The notes: generated by a model not told the origin, from the sequence alone. Counted from the first letter of the stretch, positions 45,321 through 54,646 are shown. The stretch: DNA of 64,000 nt from Neomegalonema sp. (GCA_022760435.1 JALEFY010000012.1:19063-83062); one strand, 5' to 3'. Translations and numbers: made by a program.

Positions 45321-45339
45321 TTCTCGCAAGAATGTTGCG
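45321..45339. promoter_or_regulatory. Overlapping inverted repeats upstream of acsA
   Basis: TTCT-CGCA-AGAA (45321-45332) overlaps CGCAA-GAATG-TTGCG (45325-45339), about 60-75 bp upstream of the acsA start codon. A -10-like TACAAT lies just beyond on the minus strand (45342-45347). It is a candidate operator for acetate or carbon control. Confidence 0.35.
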
Positions 45340-45490
45340 CGATTGTATTGGTGTCGAAAGGTATCAGTGGCAGTTTTTGTCAGTTTTTCCTGCGTTTCGC
45401 AGTGCGAAGGTCAATTCTGTAAAATGCTCGCGGGAGTGGGTGCCAGGCATCGGGCTTGTCCATGCCGGAAGCCAGGCTGGCACCGGGCGC

Positions 45491-45898
45491 TCAGCGTAGC
45501 AGGAAGAGGACAGCGCCGATACAGATGAGCGAGAGGATGGTGTGTCCGCAATCGATGCACCAAAGCAGAACCGGGCGCTCGCTGAAGCCATAATGGGTGA
45601 TGATCCAGGGGCTCACGATCAGCAGCCCCAACGCGCTGGCGAGGGTCAGCGCATCGAGCAGTGATGTGACGCCTGTGATCTCGAACAGCCAGGTCAGCCC
45701 GGCAGCGCTGATCAACGCGCTGATCAAGGCGGTCAGAAACGGGATGACCGGGCTGGTTTGCGTCTGGAGCTGCCTTTCCGTGCGCTCGATCGCGCTCAGC
45801 CATAAATCGCCGAGCAAGGCATACCAAAGCGCGCCAAAAACATAGGCTGCGAGCGCGGCGCCGGTAATGGCGAGCCAATTCGCTTGCACGAAATCCAT
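45491..45898 (-). CDS. DUF1761 family membrane protein
   Basis: A 135-aa protein with four predicted membrane helices, starting MDFVQANWLAITGAALAAYVFGALWYALLG as expected for DUF1761. Function unknown. An AGGGGG site lies 7 bases before the ATG. It is read leftwards between acsA and ffh and is not obviously in an operon with either. Confidence 0.8.
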   Translation of the reverse strand: MDFVQANWLAITGAALAAYVFGALWYALLGDLWLSAIERTERQLQTQTSPVIPFLTALISALISAAGLTWLFEITGVTSLLDALTLASALGLLIVSPWIITHYGFSERPVLLWCIDCGHTILSLICIGAVLFLLR

Positions 45899-46266
45899 CC
45901 CATACCCCCTTGACGCAAAGCAAACTCGATTCGATGCGGGCTAATGCGCCCCACAATACCGCCGCGCTCTGGCGCTGTCCCGGGTTTTACCATAAGATCC
46001 GCTCTAATCATCGTTACGAAGCGTCCCGCGCTGCGCGCATCCCGCAGGATTCCGGCGTCCTTGACTTTTCGGCGCATGTCGATAGTTTCGCGGCTCACGT
46101 CGGTCAGCGAGGATTCGCCCACCGGCGCTTTCGTGTTTGGAAGAATTCGTCTCGGTTCGGAAATTCGTCTTGTTTGGATGTTGTGCCTTGCGCGTCGGCG
46201 ATAGCTGCCGCCGGGCGCCAATCAGGGCATCGCTGCTCGGCAGAAAACGCATAGGAGGGGCCGCCC
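45899..46266. other. Intergenic region upstream of ffh
   Basis: This 368-bp gap between divergent genes holds no convincing gene. The sequence AATTCGTCT occurs twice, 18 bp apart (46144-46152 and 46162-46170), and a -35-like TTGACT is present near 46061, but I find no matching -10. An AGGAGGGG ribosome site precedes ffh. Confidence 0.5.
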
Positions 46267-47781
46267 ATGTTTGAATCGCTCTCGGAACGCCTCTCGGGTG
46301 TTTTTGAAAAGCTGACCAAACAAGGGGCGTTGACCGAAGCCGATGTCCAGACTGCCCTGCGCGAAGTGCGCGTGGCGCTGCTCGAGGCCGATGTGGCGCT
46401 GCCGGTGGCACGCGATTTTGTCGGGCGGGTGAAGTCCAAGGCCGTCGGCGCGGCGGTGCTCAAATCCGTCACGCCGGGGCAGATGGTGGTCAAGATCGTC
46501 CATGACGAGCTGGTCACCACCCTTGCGGGCGAGAATCCGGACAAGGGCGCGCATCTGAAGATCGACAGCCCGCCCGCGCCGATCATGATGGTCGGCCTTC
46601 AGGGCTCGGGTAAAACCACCACCACTGCCAAGATCGCCCGGCGCCTCAAGGAGCGCTATGGCAAGAAGATCCTGATGGCCTCGCTCGACACCAACCGTCC
46701 GGCGGCGATGGATCAGCTCGCGGTGCTGGGCACCCAGGTCGGGGTCGATACCCTGCCGATCATAAAGGGCCAGACCCCGGTCGAGATCGCCAAACGCGCC
46801 GCGCAACAGGCGCTTCTGGGCGGCTATGATGTCTATATGCTCGACACGGCCGGGCGCCTGCACATCAATGAAGAGCTGATGGCCGAGGTCGAGGCGGTGC
46901 GCGATGTCGCCAAACCGCATGAGACTTTGCTGGTCGTGGACAGCCTCACCGGTCAGGATGCGGTGAATGTCGCCAAAACCTTCTCCGATCGGCTGAACCT
47001 CTCGGGCGTCGTGCTCACCCGGATGGATGGCGATGGCCGCGGCGGCGCCGCGCTCTCGATGCGCGCGGTCACCGGCAAGCCGATCAAGTTCGTCGGCGTC
47101 GGCGAGAAGATCGACCAGCTCGAGGAATTCCACCCCGAGCGGGTGGCGGGCCGGATCCTCGGTATGGGCGATATCGTCAGCCTGGTCGAAAAGGCCGCCG
47201 AGGTCATGGAGGCCGAAGCGGCCGAGCGGCAGGCGAAGCGGATGATGAAGGGCCGCTTCGACATGAACGACATGCGCCAGCAGCTCGAGCAGATGATGCA
47301 GCTTGGCGGCATGCAGGGCGTGATGAGCATGTTGCCGGGCATGGGCAAGCTCACCAAGCAGCTCGAGGCGGCGAATATGGATGACAAGGTGCTCAAGCGC
47401 CAGATCGCCATCATCCAGTCGATGACCAAGGAAGAGCGCCGCAACCCCGATGTCATGCAGGCGAACCGCAAGAAGCGGGTGGCCAGGGGCGCGGGCGTTG
47501 AAGTGCAGGACGTGAACAACTTGCTCAAGATGCATCGGCAGATGCGCGATATGATGAAGAAAATGGGCAAGATGGGCAAAAAGGGGATGATGCGCGCCGT
47601 CTCCGGGATGATGGGCGGCAAGGGTGGCGCTTTGGGCGGTGCGATGGGTGGCGCAATGGGCGGCATGCCTCCGATGGGCGGAATGCCGCCAATGGGCCTG
47701 CCCCCCGGTGCAGGCGCTGGCAATGATGCGCTGCCGGGCCTGCCAGGCGGGCTCTCCGGGCTCGGGAAGAAGAAGAAATGA
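46267..47781 (+). CDS. ffh: Signal recognition particle GTPase Ffh
   Basis: A 504-aa SRP54 protein that takes nascent membrane proteins to FtsY and SecYEG. The N domain begins MFESLSERLSGVFEKL. The G domain has GLQGSGKTTTTAKIA, DTNRPAAMDQL, DTAGRLHINEEL and the TRMDGDGRGGAALS block. The M domain is Met-rich (MRQQLEQMMQLGGMQG) and ends in a Gly/Met/Pro tail with repeated GGMPPMG and a Lys cluster. Its stop overlaps the next start (ATGA), tying it to the downstream operon. Confidence 0.97.
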   Translation: MFESLSERLSGVFEKLTKQGALTEADVQTALREVRVALLEADVALPVARDFVGRVKSKAVGAAVLKSVTPGQMVVKIVHDELVTTLAGENPDKGAHLKIDSPPAPIMMVGLQGSGKTTTTAKIARRLKERYGKKILMASLDTNRPAAMDQLAVLGTQVGVDTLPIIKGQTPVEIAKRAAQQALLGGYDVYMLDTAGRLHINEELMAEVEAVRDVAKPHETLLVVDSLTGQDAVNVAKTFSDRLNLSGVVLTRMDGDGRGGAALSMRAVTGKPIKFVGVGEKIDQLEEFHPERVAGRILGMGDIVSLVEKAAEVMEAEAAERQAKRMMKGRFDMNDMRQQLEQMMQLGGMQGVMSMLPGMGKLTKQLEAANMDDKVLKRQIAIIQSMTKEERRNPDVMQANRKKRVARGAGVEVQDVNNLLKMHRQMRDMMKKMGKMGKKGMMRAVSGMMGGKGGALGGAMGGAMGGMPPMGGMPPMGLPPGAGAGNDALPGLPGGLSGLGKKKK

Positions 47782-48284
47782 TCCCGCAGCTCGAGACCGA
47801 GCGCCTGACGTTGCGCGCACCCAAGGAGCGCGACTTCCCGGTGTTTGAACAGATCCTGACCACCGATCGCGCCCGTTACATGGGCGGGCCGATCAGCGCC
47901 GATCACGCCTGGGCGGAGTTTCTGGGCGAGGCGGGCTCCTGGATCGTGCAGGGTTTTGGTCCCTGGGCGGTCGAGGAGCGCGCCAGCGGGGCCTATGTCG
48001 GCTCGGTCGGGATCACCAAGCGGCCCTCTTTCCCGGAGATCGAGCTGGGTTGGCTGATCGCCAAACCCTTCGAAGGGCGCGGCTTCGCCTATGAGGCCGC
48101 TATTGCCGCACGCGATTACGGCTTCGGACCGCTCGGGCTCGAGACATTGGTGAGCTATATCGATCCGGAAAACGCGCTCTCGATCGCTCTGGCGGAGCGG
48201 TTGGGCGCTCGGCTCGACAAGGAGGCAGCGCGGCCCGAGCCCGATGATCTGGTGTTTCGCCATGCCGGGATGCGCGCATCATGA
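47778..48284 (+). CDS. GNAT-family N-acetyltransferase (RimJ/RimL type)
   Basis: A 168-aa acetyltransferase of the RimJ/RimL subtype, with LETERLTLRAP at the start, acetyl-CoA-binding GWLIAKPFEGRGFAYEA and the ENALSIALAERLGA end motif. The acceptor is unknown. It overlaps ffh and the next GNAT gene by 4 bp each. The following gene is a paralogue, so the pair arose by tandem duplication. Confidence 0.88.
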   Translation: MIPQLETERLTLRAPKERDFPVFEQILTTDRARYMGGPISADHAWAEFLGEAGSWIVQGFGPWAVEERASGAYVGSVGITKRPSFPEIELGWLIAKPFEGRGFAYEAAIAARDYGFGPLGLETLVSYIDPENALSIALAERLGARLDKEAARPEPDDLVFRHAGMRAS

Positions 48285-48817
48285 GCGCCGTTTGCGTCCC
48301 CATCATCGAGACAGAGCGTCTGCGCCTTCGCGCTTTATGCGCGGGCGATCTGCCGCATGAGATCGCCTATTACAGCTCCGAGCGCTCGCGCCTGGTCGGT
48401 GGTCCGCGCCCTGAGGCCGAGATCTGGAAATCCTTCGCGCAGAAGATCGGCCATTGGGAGCTGCGCGGTTATGGCATCTGGGCGGTCGAGGACCGGCAGA
48501 GCGGAGCCTATTATGGCCGCGTCGGTCCGATCTGGCAGCCTGATATGCCCGAGCCCGAACTCAACTGGACGTTGGTCGCGGCGGCAGAGGGTCGGGGGAT
48601 CGCGTTCGAGGCCAGCCAGGCCGCCCGTGCCCATGCCTATCAGCATTTCGGGCTCGATGCGCTCGCCAGCCTGATCAACCCGGATAACAAGCGCTCGATC
48701 GCGCTGGCCGAACGGCTGGGCGCGCGCTTTGAGGGCATGACGCACTATGCCAATGGCATCGCCGTCGCGCTTTATCGCCACCCTTCCGCCCAGCAGCTCC
48801 AGGAGGCCGCCGCATGA
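48281..48817 (+). CDS. GNAT-family N-acetyltransferase (second copy)
   Basis: A 178-aa paralogue of the preceding gene. Shared elements are IIETERLRLRAL, the YGIWAVEDRQSGAYYGRVG block (compare FGPWAVEERASGAYVGSVG), GRGIAFEASQAARAHAY and NKRSIALAERLGARFE. The acetyl-CoA loop EGRGIAFEA is intact, so it is probably active; acceptor unknown. It overlaps both neighbours by 4 bp. Confidence 0.88.
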   Translation: MSAVCVPIIETERLRLRALCAGDLPHEIAYYSSERSRLVGGPRPEAEIWKSFAQKIGHWELRGYGIWAVEDRQSGAYYGRVGPIWQPDMPEPELNWTLVAAAEGRGIAFEASQAARAHAYQHFGLDALASLINPDNKRSIALAERLGARFEGMTHYANGIAVALYRHPSAQQLQEAAA

Positions 48818-49119
48818 CGTCATCCGCTGATCAGACCGCCGACCCGTTGCAGCAATTGCGCGCGCACCGCGCCAGCATCGACAATCTCGATGCGATACTC
48901 GTGCACACGCTGGCCGAGCGTTTCAAGCAGACCCAGGCGGTTGGCGCGCTCAAGGCCTCGCATGATCTGCCGCCTTCGGATCCGGCGCGCGAGGAGCGTC
49001 AGATCACCCGCCTGCGCAGCCTCGCCGAAGACGCGCAGCTCGACCCGGATTTCGCAGAAAAATTCATCAATTTCATCATTCAAGAAGTCATCAAGCATCA
49101 CGAAGCCGCCCGGTCATAA
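48814..49119 (+). CDS. Chorismate mutase (AroQ type)
   Basis: A 101-aa all-helical protein. LRAHRASIDNLDAILVHTLAERF is the first helix with the catalytic Arg, and the segment VGALKASHDLPPSDPAREE follows. It turns chorismate into prephenate for Phe/Tyr synthesis. It sits between the acetyltransferase and rpsP, as in related alphaproteobacteria, and its start overlaps the upstream stop. Confidence 0.9.
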   Translation: MTSSADQTADPLQQLRAHRASIDNLDAILVHTLAERFKQTQAVGALKASHDLPPSDPAREERQITRLRSLAEDAQLDPDFAEKFINFIIQEVIKHHEAARS

Positions 49120-49155
49120 ACCGGCAAAGTTCTGAAAAACTGGAGTAACCGACTC

Positions 49156-49566
49156 ATGTCTACCAAGATCCGTCTCGCCCGCGGGGGCTCGAAGAAGCGC
49201 CCGTTCTACGCCATCGTCGTCGCCGATAGCCGGATGCCGCGCAATGGCCGCTTCATCCAGAAGCTGGGCACCTACAACCCGATGCTGCCCAAGGATCACG
49301 AGAACCGTATTGTGCTCGATCTGGAAGTGACCAAGGAATGGCTCGCCAAAGGTGCGCAGCCCACCGACCGGGTCGCCCGCTTTCTCGAGACCGCCGGTGT
49401 GCTGGAGAAAAAGCCGCGCGCCAACATGAAGAAGGCCGAGCCGGGGCAGAAAGCCAAGGAGCGGGCCGAGGAAAAAGCGGCCAAGGCGGCAGAAGCTGCC
49501 GAAGCAGCCAAAGAGGCTGAGGCGGCTCCGGCTGAGGAAGCCAGCGAAGAAGCGGCCGCCGAGTAA
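49156..49566 (+). CDS. rpsP: 30S ribosomal protein S16
   Basis: A 136-aa protein. The conserved body ([20 protein letters not shown], then [10 protein letters not shown]) covers about 80 residues. The rest is a Lys/Ala/Glu-rich tail absent from the E. coli protein but common in alphaproteobacteria. First gene of the rpsP-rimM-trmD-rplS set. Confidence 0.97.
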   Translation: MSTKIRLARGGSKKRPFYAIVVADSRMPRNGRFIQKLGTYNPMLPKDHENRIVLDLEVTKEWLAKGAQPTDRVARFLETAGVLEKKPRANMKKAEPGQKAKERAEEKAAKAAEAAEAAKEAEAAPAEEASEEAAAE

Positions 49567-49613
49567 TCGGAGGCATTGCCGCGGCCGCGCGCTGCTGAGG
49601 GAGAGGGCTGATC

Positions 49614-50231
49614 ATGGCGGGTCCGGATCCGCAATCGCTGGTCTGCATCGGCGCCATCGCCGGTGCCTTCGGCGTGCGCGGCGAAGTGCGGATCAAGCCC
49701 TTCACCGATGCGCCCGAGGCGATCGGCGATTACGGCCCGCTCTATACCGAGGACGGCGCGCGTTGCTTCGAGATTTCCCTGTCGCGCAGCGTCAAGGGCG
49801 GGCTCGCGGTCTGGCTCTCGGGCGTGAAGACGCGTGAGCAAGCCGAGGCAATGCGCGGCACCCGATTGTTCGTGCCGCGCGCGGCCCTGCCCGATCCCGA
49901 AGAAGAGGATGATTTCTACCACGCCGATCTCGTCGGTCTGCGGGTGGAGGATCTGAATGGCGCCGATCTGGGCAAGGTGCGCTCGGTGCAAAATTACGGC
50001 GCGGGGGATTTCCTTGAGATCTTTCGCCCCGGCGCCCGGCGCACGGCGCTGCTGCCCTTCACACTGGCGGCGGTGCCGAAAGTGGATGTGGCCGGTGGCC
50101 GGATCATCGCCGATCCGCCGGTCGGGGTGTTCGAGGATGATGAGGAGAGCCGTCCTGCCCGCGGTGCTCGTCAAGCCCGGCGCAGGGGGCGCGGTGTGAA
50201 CGAAGATCCGCCGGAGGGCGGAGATGAGTGA
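49614..50231 (+). CDS. rimM: Ribosome maturation factor RimM
   Basis: A 205-aa protein that assists 30S assembly by binding S19. It has the N-terminal VCIGAIAGAFGVRGEVRIKP, the central DDFYHADLVGLRV at the start of the PRC-barrel, and a basic, Arg-rich C-terminal tail. It overlaps trmD by 8 bp. Confidence 0.95.
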   Translation: MAGPDPQSLVCIGAIAGAFGVRGEVRIKPFTDAPEAIGDYGPLYTEDGARCFEISLSRSVKGGLAVWLSGVKTREQAEAMRGTRLFVPRAALPDPEEEDDFYHADLVGLRVEDLNGADLGKVRSVQNYGAGDFLEIFRPGARRTALLPFTLAAVPKVDVAGGRIIADPPVGVFEDDEESRPARGARQARRRGRGVNEDPPEGGDE

Positions 50232-51015
50232 GGGTGAGGCGGGAGAACGCGTCTGTGCCTGGCATGCCAGCGTTCTGACCCTGTTTCCGGATATGTTTCC
50301 GGGGCCACTCGGATTTTCCCTGCTGGGGCAGGCGCTGAAAAATGGCCTCTGGACGCTTGACACGCTGGACTTTCGCACCTTTGCCAGCGATAAGCATCGC
50401 TCTGTCGATGCACCGCCGGCCGGGGGTGGCCCAGGGCTTGTCATGCGGGCGGATATTGCCGCGGCGGCGATTGATGCTGCAAGGGCGCGCTCGCTGGCCG
50501 AGCGTCCCGTGATTTATCTGTCCCCGCGCGGGGCGCCGTTCACGCAGGCGCGCGCGCGGGAGCTGGCCGAAGGGCCTGGGGCAATCCTGCTCTGCGGCCG
50601 GTTCGAGGGCATCGATGAGCGCGCGCTGTTTGCGCGCGATGTTGAAGAGATCTGCGTCGGGGATGCCGTGCTCACAGGCGGCGAGATCCCGGCGATGGCG
50701 GTTCTTGATGCGAGCCTGCGCCTGATCCCGGGCGTGTTGGGCGCATCTGAATCGCTCGAAGAGGAGAGTTTTTCCGCGGGACTTTTGGAGCACCCGCAAT
50801 ACACCAAGCCCGCGATTTGGGAGGGCCATGAAATCCCGCCAGTGCTGCTGTCGGGCCATCATGGCAAGGTCGCCGAATGGCGGCTCGACCGGTCAAAGGC
50901 CATCACGCAAGAACGGCGTCCCGACCTCTGGAAGGCGTATCAGAAGCGCCATGCTCCGGCAGAGCAATCGGATGCGAAAAACACGGGTGCGCAATCACCC
51001 AACAACAAGGACTGA
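50224..51015 (+). CDS. trmD: tRNA (guanine37-N1)-methyltransferase
   Basis: A 263-aa SPOUT-class enzyme that methylates G37 of tRNAs to prevent frameshifting. Motifs are [20 protein letters not shown], the [15 protein letters not shown] segment, [14 protein letters not shown] in the trefoil knot, and IGDYVLTGGE-like [14 protein letters not shown]. Starts inside the 3' end of rimM. Confidence 0.96.
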   Translation: MSEGEAGERVCAWHASVLTLFPDMFPGPLGFSLLGQALKNGLWTLDTLDFRTFASDKHRSVDAPPAGGGPGLVMRADIAAAAIDAARARSLAERPVIYLSPRGAPFTQARARELAEGPGAILLCGRFEGIDERALFARDVEEICVGDAVLTGGEIPAMAVLDASLRLIPGVLGASESLEEESFSAGLLEHPQYTKPAIWEGHEIPPVLLSGHHGKVAEWRLDRSKAITQERRPDLWKAYQKRHAPAEQSDAKNTGAQSPNNKD

Positions 51016-51019
51016 CACC

Positions 51020-51403
51020 ATGAACCTGCTGCAACAACTCGAGCACGAGCACATGCTCGAGCTCTCCAAGGACAAGACCATCCCCGATTTCAAGGCGGGC
51101 GACACGCTCAAGGTTGGCGTGCGCATTCAGGAAGGCGACAAGAGCCGGATCCAGAACTATGAGGGCGTGTGCATCGCGCGCACGGGGAGCGATACCAGCC
51201 TCAACGCCAATTTCACCGTGCGTAAGATCAGCTTTGGCGAAGGCGTCGAGCGGGTGTTCCCGCTGCATTCGCCGATCGTGGAGAGCATCGAAGTCGTGCG
51301 CCGTGGCCGCGTGCGCCGTGCCAAGCTCTACTATCTGCGTGATCGTCGCGGTAAATCGGCCCGGATTGCCGAGGACACGACCTACAAGCCGCGCAAGAAC
51401 TGA
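51020..51403 (+). CDS. rplS: 50S ribosomal protein L19
   Basis: A 127-aa L19 protein with the family stretch [20 protein letters not shown], the [20 protein letters not shown] block and the end [23 protein letters not shown]. The start ATG is 5 bp after the trmD stop. Last gene of the operon. Confidence 0.97.
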   Translation: MNLLQQLEHEHMLELSKDKTIPDFKAGDTLKVGVRIQEGDKSRIQNYEGVCIARTGSDTSLNANFTVRKISFGEGVERVFPLHSPIVESIEVVRRGRVRRAKLYYLRDRRGKSARIAEDTTYKPRKN

Positions 51404-51418
51404 TTTTGGTTCCGCGCC

Positions 51419-51453
51419 GCGCTGGGGCTGGGCTTTTGCGCCTGTCCCAGCGC
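51419..51453 (+). terminator. Possible terminator after rplS
   Basis: An 8-bp perfect stem GCGCTGGG/CCCAGCGC encloses a 19-nt loop, 15 bp after the rplS stop. There is no T-run, so it may need Rho or act only as a 3' end structure. Confidence 0.4.
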
Positions 51454-51532
51454 GCTTCGCTGCTCGCATTTGGCCAATAGCCAGATTGCAAGAGCAGTTG
51501 AGGCACTGCCGCCATGGCAGCGCCTTACATCC

Positions 51533-51982
51533 CTACAGCCAGTCGCGCAGGATCGGTATCAGCGGGATATCGGCGGGCGGCATCGGATAGTCTCGCAGCG
51601 CTTCGGGTCGCACCCAGGCCAGTTTCTGCCCCTCAGCCGAGCGCACCATGCCCTGCCATTTGCGGCAAACAAACAGCGGCATGAGCAGGTGAAAATCCTC
51701 ATAGGCATGGCTGGCAAATGTCAGCGGTGCCAGGCAACTGGCATGGGTCGAGATGCCCAGCTCTTCTTCGAGCTCACGGATCAGCGCTGCCTCGGGCCGC
51801 TCGCCCGGTTCAACCTTGCCGCCAGGAAACTCCCAGAGCCCGGCGAGGTTCTTGCCGTCGGGGCGCTGGGCAAGCAGGATCCGCCCATCCGGATCAATCA
51901 GCGCCACCGCCACGACCAGCAACAGGCGCACCGTTGTCTTTGAGGCGCCTTCGGGCTCTTGACCCGTCATGGAATTGTTCAC
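51533..51982 (-). CDS. Nudix hydrolase, MutT-like (8-oxo-dGTP diphosphatase)
   Basis: A 149-aa Nudix protein with the complete box running from GGKVEPGERPEAALIRELEEEL to GI. The start is a GTG at 51982, just after the argJ stop; an ATG four codons later is possible. In Rhodobacterales this gene usually follows argJ and is annotated mutT. It would clear oxidised nucleotides. Confidence 0.87.
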   Translation of the reverse strand: MNNSMTGQEPEGASKTTVRLLLVVAVALIDPDGRILLAQRPDGKNLAGLWEFPGGKVEPGERPEAALIRELEEELGISTHASCLAPLTFASHAYEDFHLLMPLFVCRKWQGMVRSAEGQKLAWVRPEALRDYPMPPADIPLIPILRDWL

Positions 51983-51987
51983 CCGCT

Positions 51988-53367
51988 CTAACTCCGATAA
52001 TCCGCGTTGATCGAGATATAACGGTGGGTCAGATCGCAGGTCCAGACTGTCGCGCGGGCAGAGCCGACGCCGACATCAATGGTCAGATGCAATTGCGGGT
52101 TGGTCATGTAGTCCGCGAGGGTGGCTTCGTCGTAATCGGCAGCACGCCAGCCCTGGCTGGCCACCGGGTGCTCGCCATATTTGATCGCGAGCTTGTCCCG
52201 GTCGGCTTCCTCGCCCGATTTGCCGATCGCGGCAATGATCCGGCCCCAATTGGGGTCTTCCCCGGCCCAGGCGGTCTTGACCAGCGGTGAATTGGCGATG
52301 GAGAGCCCGATCTTGCGGGCCGCGCGCTGCGATTTGGCGCCCTCTACGGTAATCTCGACGAATTTGGTGATGCCTTCGCCATCCTTGACCACTTGCAGCG
52401 CCAGGTTCTTCATCACCTTGGACAGGCCGCGCCGGAAGGCTTGATAGCCAGCCGAGCGCGCGTTCTCGATGCGCGGATGATCGGCCTTGCCGGTTGCGGC
52501 GACGAGCAGAGTGTCCGACGTTGAGGTATCGCCATCGACCGTGATCGAATTGAAGCTCTGATCGCACAGATCCGAGACCATGCGTTGCAAGGCGGGCTGG
52601 GCGATATGGGCATCGGTAAAGATAAAGACCAGCATGGTCGCCATATTCGGCGCGATCATGCCCGAGCCTTTGGCGATGCCGCAGATATTCACCGGCTTGC
52701 CCTCGATCTCGAGTGTGGTCGAGGCCGCTTTGGGATGGGTGTCGGTGGTCATGATGGCGCGCGCCGCATCTTCCCAGGCGCTCTCATCGAGCCCCGCCTT
52801 CAGCGTGTCGAGCTTGTCGGAGATCTTGTCGGCGGGCAGCGGCTCGCCGATCACCCCGGTCGAGGCGAGAAAGATCTGATCGGGCTTGGCTTTCAGCAGC
52901 TTGGCGGTCTTGGCAGCGAGATCCGCCACGCATTGCGCGCCATTATCACCTGTAAAGGCATTGGCATTGCCCGAATTGACCAGCAGGCCGATTGGCGATT
53001 TCGTTTCGCGTTCCTTGAGCCCCGCCAGCACTTGCTGGCACCAAAGGACCGGCGCGGCGGCGGTTTTCGAGCGAGTGAAGGTCCCGGCGAGCGCGCTGCC
53101 AGCGGCGATCTCGGCCAGCATGACATCGAGCCGGCCCGAATAGCGCACATTTGCCTCGGCCGCCGCAAGGCGCACGCCCTTCACGGGGGGGAGTTCGGGA
53201 AAGCTTTCCGGGGCGAAAGGGGAGACCAGCGCATTCTCATCAAGCGCGTTTTCGAGCTCGCGCAGTTTGTCGAGCGCCGAGCGGAGCTGTGCCTTCTTCT
53301 TTGCCAGTTTCTCTTCGAGCTTGGCCAGTTGTTCGGAAGTTTTGGCGGCGGATTTCTTTTTCGCCAT
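51988..53367 (-). CDS. argJ: Glutamate N-acetyltransferase / amino-acid N-acetyltransferase ArgJ
   Basis: A 459-aa bifunctional arginine-biosynthesis enzyme that recycles the acetyl group from N-acetylornithine to glutamate. The self-cleavage site is intact (GSGMIAPNMATMLVF; the Thr becomes the nucleophile). Other family blocks are LVNSGNANAFTG, TVDGDTSTSDT and GEDPNWGRI. Unusually there are about 45 extra N-terminal residues, Lys/Glu-rich and predicted coiled coil (KTSEQLAKLEEKLAKKKAQL), before the normal start at SPFAPESFPELPPV. Confidence 0.93.
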   Translation of the reverse strand: MAKKKSAAKTSEQLAKLEEKLAKKKAQLRSALDKLRELENALDENALVSPFAPESFPELPPVKGVRLAAAEANVRYSGRLDVMLAEIAAGSALAGTFTRSKTAAAPVLWCQQVLAGLKERETKSPIGLLVNSGNANAFTGDNGAQCVADLAAKTAKLLKAKPDQIFLASTGVIGEPLPADKISDKLDTLKAGLDESAWEDAARAIMTTDTHPKAASTTLEIEGKPVNICGIAKGSGMIAPNMATMLVFIFTDAHIAQPALQRMVSDLCDQSFNSITVDGDTSTSDTLLVAATGKADHPRIENARSAGYQAFRRGLSKVMKNLALQVVKDGEGITKFVEITVEGAKSQRAARKIGLSIANSPLVKTAWAGEDPNWGRIIAAIGKSGEEADRDKLAIKYGEHPVASQGWRAADYDEATLADYMTNPQLHLTIDVGVGSARATVWTCDLTHRYISINADYRS

Positions 53368-53497
53368 GACACAACCCTGTCGCTAAGGAGGTGGTGGCGC
53401 GTCGCACACCGGTTCCGGGAAAGAATCTGAGCCCCTTTGATCGCATGTCGTGAATTGACACAAGATTAAGAAGGGATGTGCGGGGTCGAAACGCGAA

Positions 53498-53522
53498 GGG
53501 CGGGGATTTCAGGTCCCCGCCC
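53498..53522 (-). terminator. Terminator after the ppiC-type gene
   Basis: A 9-bp perfect stem GGGCGGGGA/TCCCCGCCC with a 7-nt loop lies about 50 bp beyond the stop of the foldase gene, followed by T-rich but interrupted sequence (TTCGCGTTTCG). Confidence 0.6.
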
Positions 53523-53570
53523 GCCATCTCTTGTCAAAGGCCAGACGGGCGATGCCTCTGGCTTTGGCGA

Positions 53571-54491
53571 TTATTGAGCGCCCAGAAGCGCATCATCATT
53601 GATGGCGCTTGCGGGGGGCAGGGTTTCGGCCTCGGTGATCGTGGCGCCAGCGCGGGTTTGCGCCAGCACATCCTGGGTCAGTTCCTGACGCAGCGCCGAG
53701 CGAAGCTCTTCGGTCACCGCTTCAAAGGCCGGCGGCTGCACATCGCGGCGGTCTTCGAGCTTGATGACATGCCAGCCGAAATCAGTCTTCACCGGCGCCG
53801 AAACCTGACCTGCCTCAAGGGCAAAGGCGGCGTCGGAAAAGGCCGGGACCATCTGACCCTTCTGGAAATAGCCCAGATCACCGCCATTCACGCCGCTCGG
53901 GCCGGTCGAGGCTTCCTTGGCCAGTTCGGCAAAATCGGCGCCTTCATTGAGCTTAGTGATCAGCTCCTTGGCCTTCTCCTCAGTCTCGACGAGGATATGA
54001 CGGGCGCGGATCTCTTCCTTTTTCGGTTGCTCGGCGATGGCTGCGTCGTAGCGTTCCTTCAGGGCAGCGTCGCTGAGCTGCGCTTCGATCTGGCTGCTGA
54101 GAAAGGCATCGGCGAGGATATTGCGGCGCGCGGCGGCAAGGCGGCTGGCGACTTGCGGATCTTCGGGCAGCCCGGCGGCCTCGGCTTTTTTGACCAGCAG
54201 GGTCTCATCGACGATCTGGGTGAGCAGCCCCTCAAACAAGGTAGCGTCCGGCAATCCCTGGATCTGTTCGGGCAGGCCCTGGCGCGCGGCGATGAGCTGG
54301 CCCAGGGTCACGTCGACCCCATCGACAGTCGCCAGCACGGTATTGGCGTCATAGGTTTCGAGCACGGGCGCTGCGGCGGCTTCGGTTGCGGGCGCTGTGC
54401 CCGAGCTGCTGTCTTGTGCAAGGGCGGCAGCGCTGGTGAGCAGCGAGCCGGCGGCGAGCAGGCCGAAGAACCGTGTTTTGGTGAAACGCAT
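53571..54491 (-). CDS. Parvulin-type peptidyl-prolyl isomerase (periplasmic foldase)
   Basis: A 306-aa exported protein with a signal peptide (cleavage after ALAQ near residue 26). A SurA-like helical N-terminal domain (QIVDETLLVKKAEAAGLPED) is followed by a rotamase domain with IRARHILVETEEKAKEL, GDLGYFQKGQMVPAFSDAAF and FGWHVIKLEDRR. It helps fold secreted proteins in the periplasm. Divergent from secA, as in related genomes. Confidence 0.93.
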   Translation of the reverse strand: MRFTKTRFFGLLAAGSLLTSAAALAQDSSSGTAPATEAAAAPVLETYDANTVLATVDGVDVTLGQLIAARQGLPEQIQGLPDATLFEGLLTQIVDETLLVKKAEAAGLPEDPQVASRLAAARRNILADAFLSSQIEAQLSDAALKERYDAAIAEQPKKEEIRARHILVETEEKAKELITKLNEGADFAELAKEASTGPSGVNGGDLGYFQKGQMVPAFSDAAFALEAGQVSAPVKTDFGWHVIKLEDRRDVQPPAFEAVTEELRSALRQELTQDVLAQTRAGATITEAETLPPASAINDDALLGAQ

Positions 54492-54617
54492 GTGTCAATT
54501 TCCTCTTTGTCAGTCCGCAAGCGCGGGGAGCGCGTGAATGGTGATCCGTTAACGCGTTCGGCCCTACATGGCGAGCCCGAAGGGCTTGTGCCACCCGGTC
54601 GTGCTTATCCGGCTTCG
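54492..54617. other. Divergent region upstream of the foldase and secA genes
   Basis: The 313-bp gap 54492-54804 contains the promoters of both divergent genes. This part must hold the foldase promoter but I see no clear hexamers; the secA promoter follows. Confidence 0.45.
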
Positions 54618-54646
54618 TTGACAGGATTTTGAACGGCTCATATATG
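54618..54646 (+). promoter_or_regulatory. Sigma-70-type promoter of secA
   Basis: A perfect -35 TTGACA (54618-54623), a 17-bp spacer and a -10 TATATG (54641-54646). Transcription would start near 54653 and give a leader of about 150 nt, with a small AGGGG-AACT-CCCCT hairpin at 54691-54704. Confidence 0.75.
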
